NCBI GenBank assembly: GCA_964636675.1 | Contig: CAZWUO010000182.1 | Location: forward strand, 1 to 7,647 | DNA length: 7,647 bases | Direction of reading: 5' to 3' | DNA from: JALUUH01 sp964636675 | Lineage (GTDB): Bacteria > Pseudomonadota > Gammaproteobacteria > S012-40 | Shown here: positions 5,771 through 7,647 of the stretch, piece by piece | How the letters are laid out: each line of letters begins with the position of its first letter | Position numbering within the stretch: position 1 is the stretch's first letter | Made by a program: the position numbers and the translations under genes | Notes under the pieces: model-generated | Told to the model about the DNA's origin: nothing | The model's input: the letters and a program-made list of their open reading frames with translations, nothing else | Databases searched by the model: none

Positions 5771-5823
5771 TTTGTCAGTTTGTGTTTAAGTTGTGTTAAT
5801 TTTCTCTACCGCACCAGTATATT
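5771..5823 (+). repeat. 53-bp dispersed repeat, copy 2
   Basis: Second copy of the repeat at 3146-3198, same orientation, 5 differences in 53. Just before it, CTGACA (5753-5758) and TGTCAG (5772-5777) form a small inverted repeat that overlaps the repeat's left edge. The remaining bases between ccdB and the IS1182 remnant (5714-5907) show no gene. Confidence 0.75.
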
Positions 5824-5907
5824 TTTTCCTGTTTATTTATTTAAATGCCATTATCACTCTAAGAACAGGTTGTTTAAGGATTAACGATACTTGCTTTTTC
5901 ATGTTCT

Positions 5908-6012
5908 CTACGCAGCAATACAACCATCATTCATTATTTTTTCAATGTTGTGAACCAAACAGTATAATTCGCCATTGGTCTTGGACTTTTGTTTTTCCTC
6001 TGACACTAGGGA
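5908..6012 (-). pseudogene. IS1182-family transposase, C-terminal end
   Basis: A minus-strand frame reads SEEKQKSKTNGELYCLVHNIEK, then IMNDG, and stops at 5908-5910. LYCLVHNIEK near the C-terminus is characteristic of IS1182-type DDE transposases (recalled motif). The frame remains open upstream to an ATG at 6097-6099, but that part reads REP-like hairpin sequence and has no transposase similarity. It belongs with the piece at 6123-6230, which lies in another frame; the segment that should link them (an EPVFGNI-type region) is missing and replaced by repeats. It is a relic. Confidence 0.6.
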
Positions 6013-6122
6013 CGGCGGGAATGCAGAGATTGCATTAGGGCAGGATGCCCGTGTAAGTAGAACACCAAAAGTAGGCGCTTTTAGGCGACACAGGAGCAAT
6101 TGTCGAGGAGCATTTCTTTGCC
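6013..6122. repeat. REP-like hairpin cluster within the IS1182 remnant
   Basis: AATGCA-GAGAT-TGCATT (6020-6036) and GGGC-AGGAT-GCCC (6038-6050) are back-to-back hairpins. They are followed by CAGGAGCAATTGTCGAGGAG, which echoes the CAATGTCGCGAGAAG part of the repeats at 6235 and 7443. The AGGAT loop in a GC stem is shared with those copies. The cluster sits exactly where coding sequence of the transposase is missing, so it probably inserted there or replaced it. Confidence 0.5.
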
Positions 6123-6230
6123 TATGACTGACATTCGATGTCCATAAATCTGTTTTCCTTTATCACTGTCAATTCGCTCTTTCATCCAGTCAGTGAAATT
6201 TGGGGTTTGTTCGATTCTATTTATAATAAA
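6123..6230 (-). pseudogene. IS1182-family transposase, internal piece
   Basis: 36 codons on the minus strand read FIINRIEQTPNFTDWMKER, then IDSDKGKQIYGHRMSVI. The block (W)MKxRIDSxxGKxIYxxRMSxVEPVFGN is typical of IS1182-type transposases near the last catalytic residue. Here the text departs from the family immediately after MSVI, so the EPVF segment is lost and the catalytic glutamate with it. On the other side the frame enters the REP-like repeat at 6235. It is the same element as 5908-6012, split by repeats. Confidence 0.55.
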
Positions 6231-6234
6231 TGAA

Positions 6235-6280
6235 ACAGGGATATGCCAATATCGCGAGAAGTCAGGATGCCTGAAGCGAC
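6235..6280 (+). repeat. REP-like repeat, partial copy (left portion)
   Basis: ACAGGGATATGCCAATATCG and the following bases through GAAGCGAC match 7443-7489 with a few differences. It contains TCAGG-ATG-CCTGA, a GGATG-centred hairpin. The second part of the unit (from GACGATGACAG onward) is found only after a 281-base insertion, at 6562. Confidence 0.7.
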
Positions 6281-6561
6281 CCTGTTAAAAAACGAGACCA
6301 TATTCGATGAAAACAGATTTTTAAAGCGTTAGTCACGCAATGGGGTGAGCTGGAAACCTAACGGGATGCTCTACGTGAGCAAGCCTGCCACCTTGAAGAG
6401 TGCCAGCACGCGATGAATGTCTCGGCTTTGGCATCCTGCATCACCCTACCTCCCACATCCATGTGGTCGTAGTGGCCTGCACCTCGTTATGGATGGTGAA
6501 AAATGCAGGCCGCGGTGAGACCGCAATAAGAGACCCTCGTATGTGTTTGCTGTAGGCACTT
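6281..6561. repeat. Insertion made of hairpin-rich repeat DNA, no gene
   Basis: This stretch splits one repeat unit, and nearly the same bases flank it on both sides (TGCCTGAAGCGAC / TGCCTGGCAGCGAC). It contains perfect hairpins CCACAT-CC-ATGTGG (6453-6466) and GCGGT-GAG-ACCGC (6512-6524), and a CCTGCA...TGCAGG pair around GGATGG near 6492. These again centre on GGATG or its complement. Frames are broken by stops. One frame gives ALREQACHLEECQHAMNVSA between stops, with no family I recognise. Confidence 0.45.
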
Positions 6562-6687
6562 TGCCTGGCAGCGACGATGACAGATGAAGTATCCGGTTTT
6601 TGTTAATTCTATTTAGTTTGGCTCTTCAGAGAGCCGAAAAAGATGACTAGTGCCTATTGACAGCGTTACGGCTCATATGTGTTATGT
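6562..6687 (+). repeat. 126-bp direct repeat, copy A (downstream of mazF)
   Basis: It aligns with 7476-7601 without gaps over 126 bases. The first 29 bases differ at one position, and the last 35 (from GCCTATTGACAGC to GTTATGT) are identical. The middle is more diverged but keeps a hairpin: GGCTC (6620-6624) with GAGCC (6631-6635). It ends three bases before the mazF stop codon, so it forms the entire downstream flank of that operon. Confidence 0.9.
6657..6685 (+). promoter_or_regulatory. Sigma-70 promoter in repeat A, pointing into the 3' end of mazF
   Basis: TTGACA (6657-6662), 17 bases, TGTTAT (6680-6685). The -35 is perfect and the -10 matches 4 of 6. The transcript would run rightward, antisense to the mazF operon. 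It is identical to the promoter in repeat B at 7571. Confidence 0.5.
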
Positions 6688-6690
6688 CTT

Positions 6691-7035
6691 TTATACTGAT
6701 AACGTAAGCCTTAACCCTTCATTTAAGAAAAGAAGTTTTTTTGCTGATAACTTTCCGGATTTTTTTGATAACAATGTTTTATCCAACGTGAGGACTTGAG
6801 ACACATTAACTACGGAGTCTTTAGGAAGCCCTGATTCTTTTTTTGTAATTAAAAAGTTTCCCGGAGCATCTGCTAAGCGAAGACTTGAAGTGATTATACA
6901 AACTATAACAGTGTTGATTTTACTCTGATTAAAATCGTTTGAAGAAACAATCACAACAGGCCGCCGATAGCCAGGTTCTGAACTCTGAGGTTCGTCCAAA
7001 GCAGCCCACCAAACCTCTCCTCTCTTCACTACCAT
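6691..7035 (-). CDS. mazF: MazF/PemK-family mRNA interferase toxin
   Basis: 114 residues. MazF/PemK toxins cleave mRNA at short sequences. Signatures in order: VKRGEVWWAALDE (residues 3-15), GYRRPVVIVSSNDFNQS (22-38) with the basic residue of the active site (Arg24 or Arg25), the strand ending IITSSLRLADAPGN (47-60) with Thr49 at the usual Thr/Ser catalytic position, and VVNVSQVLTLDKTLL (about 75-89). Length and architecture are normal and no lesion is seen, so it is likely functional. Its ATG lies inside the antitoxin gene (7-base overlap, 7029-7035), so expression is coupled. The stop codon is followed within three bases by the 126-bp repeat, which carries an opposing promoter. Confidence 0.88.
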   Translation of the reverse strand: MVVKRGEVWWAALDEPQSSEPGYRRPVVIVSSNDFNQSKINTVIVCIITSSLRLADAPGNFLITKKESGLPKDSVVNVSQVLTLDKTLLSKKSGKLSAKKLLFLNEGLRLTLSV

Positions 7036-7265
7036 TTTTCCCGTGAAATAGACTTCGATTGCATAGAATACAACTGTTCGTCTAATGAAGAGGGTTCTGA
7101 ATCATATATTTTGTTCAATATTTCAGTAACATCTTGATTTTTATGAGCTGCCATATATTCTGCAACTGCCTCTGCATAAAGCTGGCTTCTAGACATGCCC
7201 AAGCGCTGAGCTAATCCTTCAGCAGCTTGAAATATTGGATCTGGAATAGATATCGCTGTTTTCAT
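7029..7265 (-). CDS. Ribbon-helix-helix antitoxin (MazE/ChpI-like) of the MazF operon
   Basis: 78 residues. The N-terminal ribbon-helix-helix is clear: MKTAISIPDPIFQAAEGLAQ, then LGMSRSQLYAEAVAEYMAAH (residues about 22-41). An acidic and polar tail (YDSEPSSLDEQLYSMQ, about 54-69) would wrap the toxin. This fold, not the AbrB-type of E. coli MazE, is used by many MazF partners such as ChpI. It should also repress the operon. The gene precedes mazF and overlaps it. The ATG at 7265 begins only six bases after a strong -10 box, with no room for a Shine-Dalgarno sequence, so translation is probably from a leaderless or near-leaderless mRNA. No defect is seen. Confidence 0.85.
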   Translation of the reverse strand: MKTAISIPDPIFQAAEGLAQRLGMSRSQLYAEAVAEYMAAHKNQDVTEILNKIYDSEPSSLDEQLYSMQSKSISREKW

Positions 7266-7271
7266 TAATCA

Positions 7272-7299
7272 AGTATAACCCAGGTAATACTCATGTCAA
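7272..7299 (-). promoter_or_regulatory. Promoter of the antitoxin-mazF operon
   Basis: On the minus strand, TTGACA (7294-7299), a 16-base spacer, TATACT (7272-7277), then six bases and the ATG. An inverted repeat AGTAT (7272-7276) / ATACT (7287-7291) covers the -10 box and spacer and is a candidate autoregulatory operator. Spacing matches the brnT promoter exactly (16-base spacer, six bases to ATG). Confidence 0.65.
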
Positions 7300-7442
7300 C
7301 GCAATCATTTATCTCCTACCTCACATAACGATAGCGACAGCCTTTCCTCTTGCCCCGGTCATCTTGCGTCCGTGACGTTTAGGCAAAGCCAAAGCACTTT
7401 CTGTTCTTGCACATAAGCTTGGGCGTTGCATTTACTTGAAGC

Positions 7443-7601
7443 ACAGGGATGTGCCAATGTCGCGAGAAGGCAGGATGCCTGACAGCGACGATGACAGATG
7501 AAGTGTTCAATTTTGTTAACGGATTTTTAGTTTGGCTCTTCAACGAGCCGGAAAGAATAGTTATTGCCTATTGACAGCGTTACGGCTCATATGTGTTATG
7601 T
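7443..7601 (+). repeat. REP-like direct repeat, copy B, full unit (upstream of the mazF operon)
   Basis: 7443-7489 matches 6235-6280 and 7476-7601 matches 6562-6687, so this is the uninterrupted unit. It contains AGGC-AGGAT-GCCT (7469-7481), the hairpin GGCTC-TTCAAC-GAGCC (7534-7549) and a promoter. The segment between the operon promoter and this repeat (7300-7442) shows no gene I recognise. Confidence 0.9.
7571..7599 (+). promoter_or_regulatory. Sigma-70 promoter in repeat B, reading out of the window
   Basis: TTGACA (7571-7576), 17 bases, TGTTAT (7594-7599). The expected start is near 7606. An ATG at 7630 opens a frame (MFITDF) that runs off the edge; it has no strong Shine-Dalgarno and cannot be identified. 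A gene transcribed rightward from here is likely. Confidence 0.5.
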
Positions 7602-7647
7602 TACTTTACTTTTTAAGAGCTCTCCACCAATGTTCATTACTGACTTT

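Noticed and set aside
5793..6038. 81-codon plus-strand frame with a hydrophobic start
   Set aside because: It overlaps the 53-bp repeat and is antisense to the IS1182 C-terminal relic; hydrophobicity comes from AT-rich repeat sequence.
5908..6099. 63-codon minus-strand frame taken as a complete small gene
   Set aside because: Only its last third resembles anything (IS1182 transposase C-terminus); the start lies in REP-like hairpin DNA.
6615..6640. GGCTC/GAGCC hairpin as the terminator of the mazF operon
   Set aside because: No T-run follows on either strand, and the hairpin is part of a repeat also found upstream of the operon.
6562..6687. 126-bp repeat as a Vibrio-type attC site, because of its length and position after a TA gene
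   Set aside because: The ends are not complementary to each other and no RYYYAAC/GTTRRRY pair frames it.
7300..7442. Minus-strand frame reading LCARTESALALPKRHGRKMTG as a gene remnant
   Set aside because: Short, with no recognisable family and no start or ribosome site; not reported as a gene.
1..7647. CRISPR array, tRNA or rRNA
   Set aside because: No regularly spaced short repeats and no cloverleaf or ribosomal signature seen on either strand.

Overview
The window looks like a decayed accessory region of a gammaproteobacterial chromosome or large plasmid. This is inferred from the protein families: F/Vibrio-type CcdAB, BrnTA, HigBA, an IS91 and an IS1182 relic, a RAYT and an attC-like site. 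The DNA is AT-rich and no housekeeping gene is visible. It reads as a scrapyard of mobile elements and toxin-antitoxin (TA) loci around one substantial cargo gene.

Region by region. 1-211 holds a minus-strand scrap of a DDE integrase-type transposase. 215-1205 is a Y1 (HUH) transposase of the RAYT class, framed by a 9-bp inverted repeat, with a degenerate 5' end. 1206-1531 has no gene. 1532-3103 encodes an intact predicted lipoprotein with a sugar-binding-like front half and a TolB/PD40-type propeller. 3110-3515 carries a group II intron scrap, a 53-bp dispersed repeat and an IS91-family remnant with a nonsense codon. 3527-4069 (minus) is a brnT-brnA TA operon in which the toxin has an in-frame TAA and the antitoxin is open. 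4166-4435 is the left end of an IS256-family element. 4431-4732 (minus) is a shredded higB-higA pair. 4733-4975 (minus) is the 5' part of a group II intron, abutting an attC-like hairpin at 4982-5088. 5151-5713 is an intact ccdA-ccdB pair. 5771-6687 holds the second copy of the 53-bp repeat, C-terminal pieces of an IS1182-family transposase and a mosaic of REP-like hairpins. 6691-7265 (minus) is an intact ribbon-helix-helix/MazF-PemK TA operon, bracketed by 126-bp direct repeats that each contain a rightward promoter.

How the parts relate. Four different TA modules sit within 3.8 kb. Two look functional, one has kept only its antitoxin, and one survives as fragments. The attC-like stem with the intron beside it, the stop codons lying in RYYYAAC motifs after brnA and ccdB, and the direct repeats around mazF suggest capture by integron-like or repeat-mediated routes, followed by decay. 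No completely new defence or regulatory system is visible. The more unusual signals are the matching near-leaderless promoters of brnT and the mazF operon, the intron/attC junction, and the repeats around mazF.
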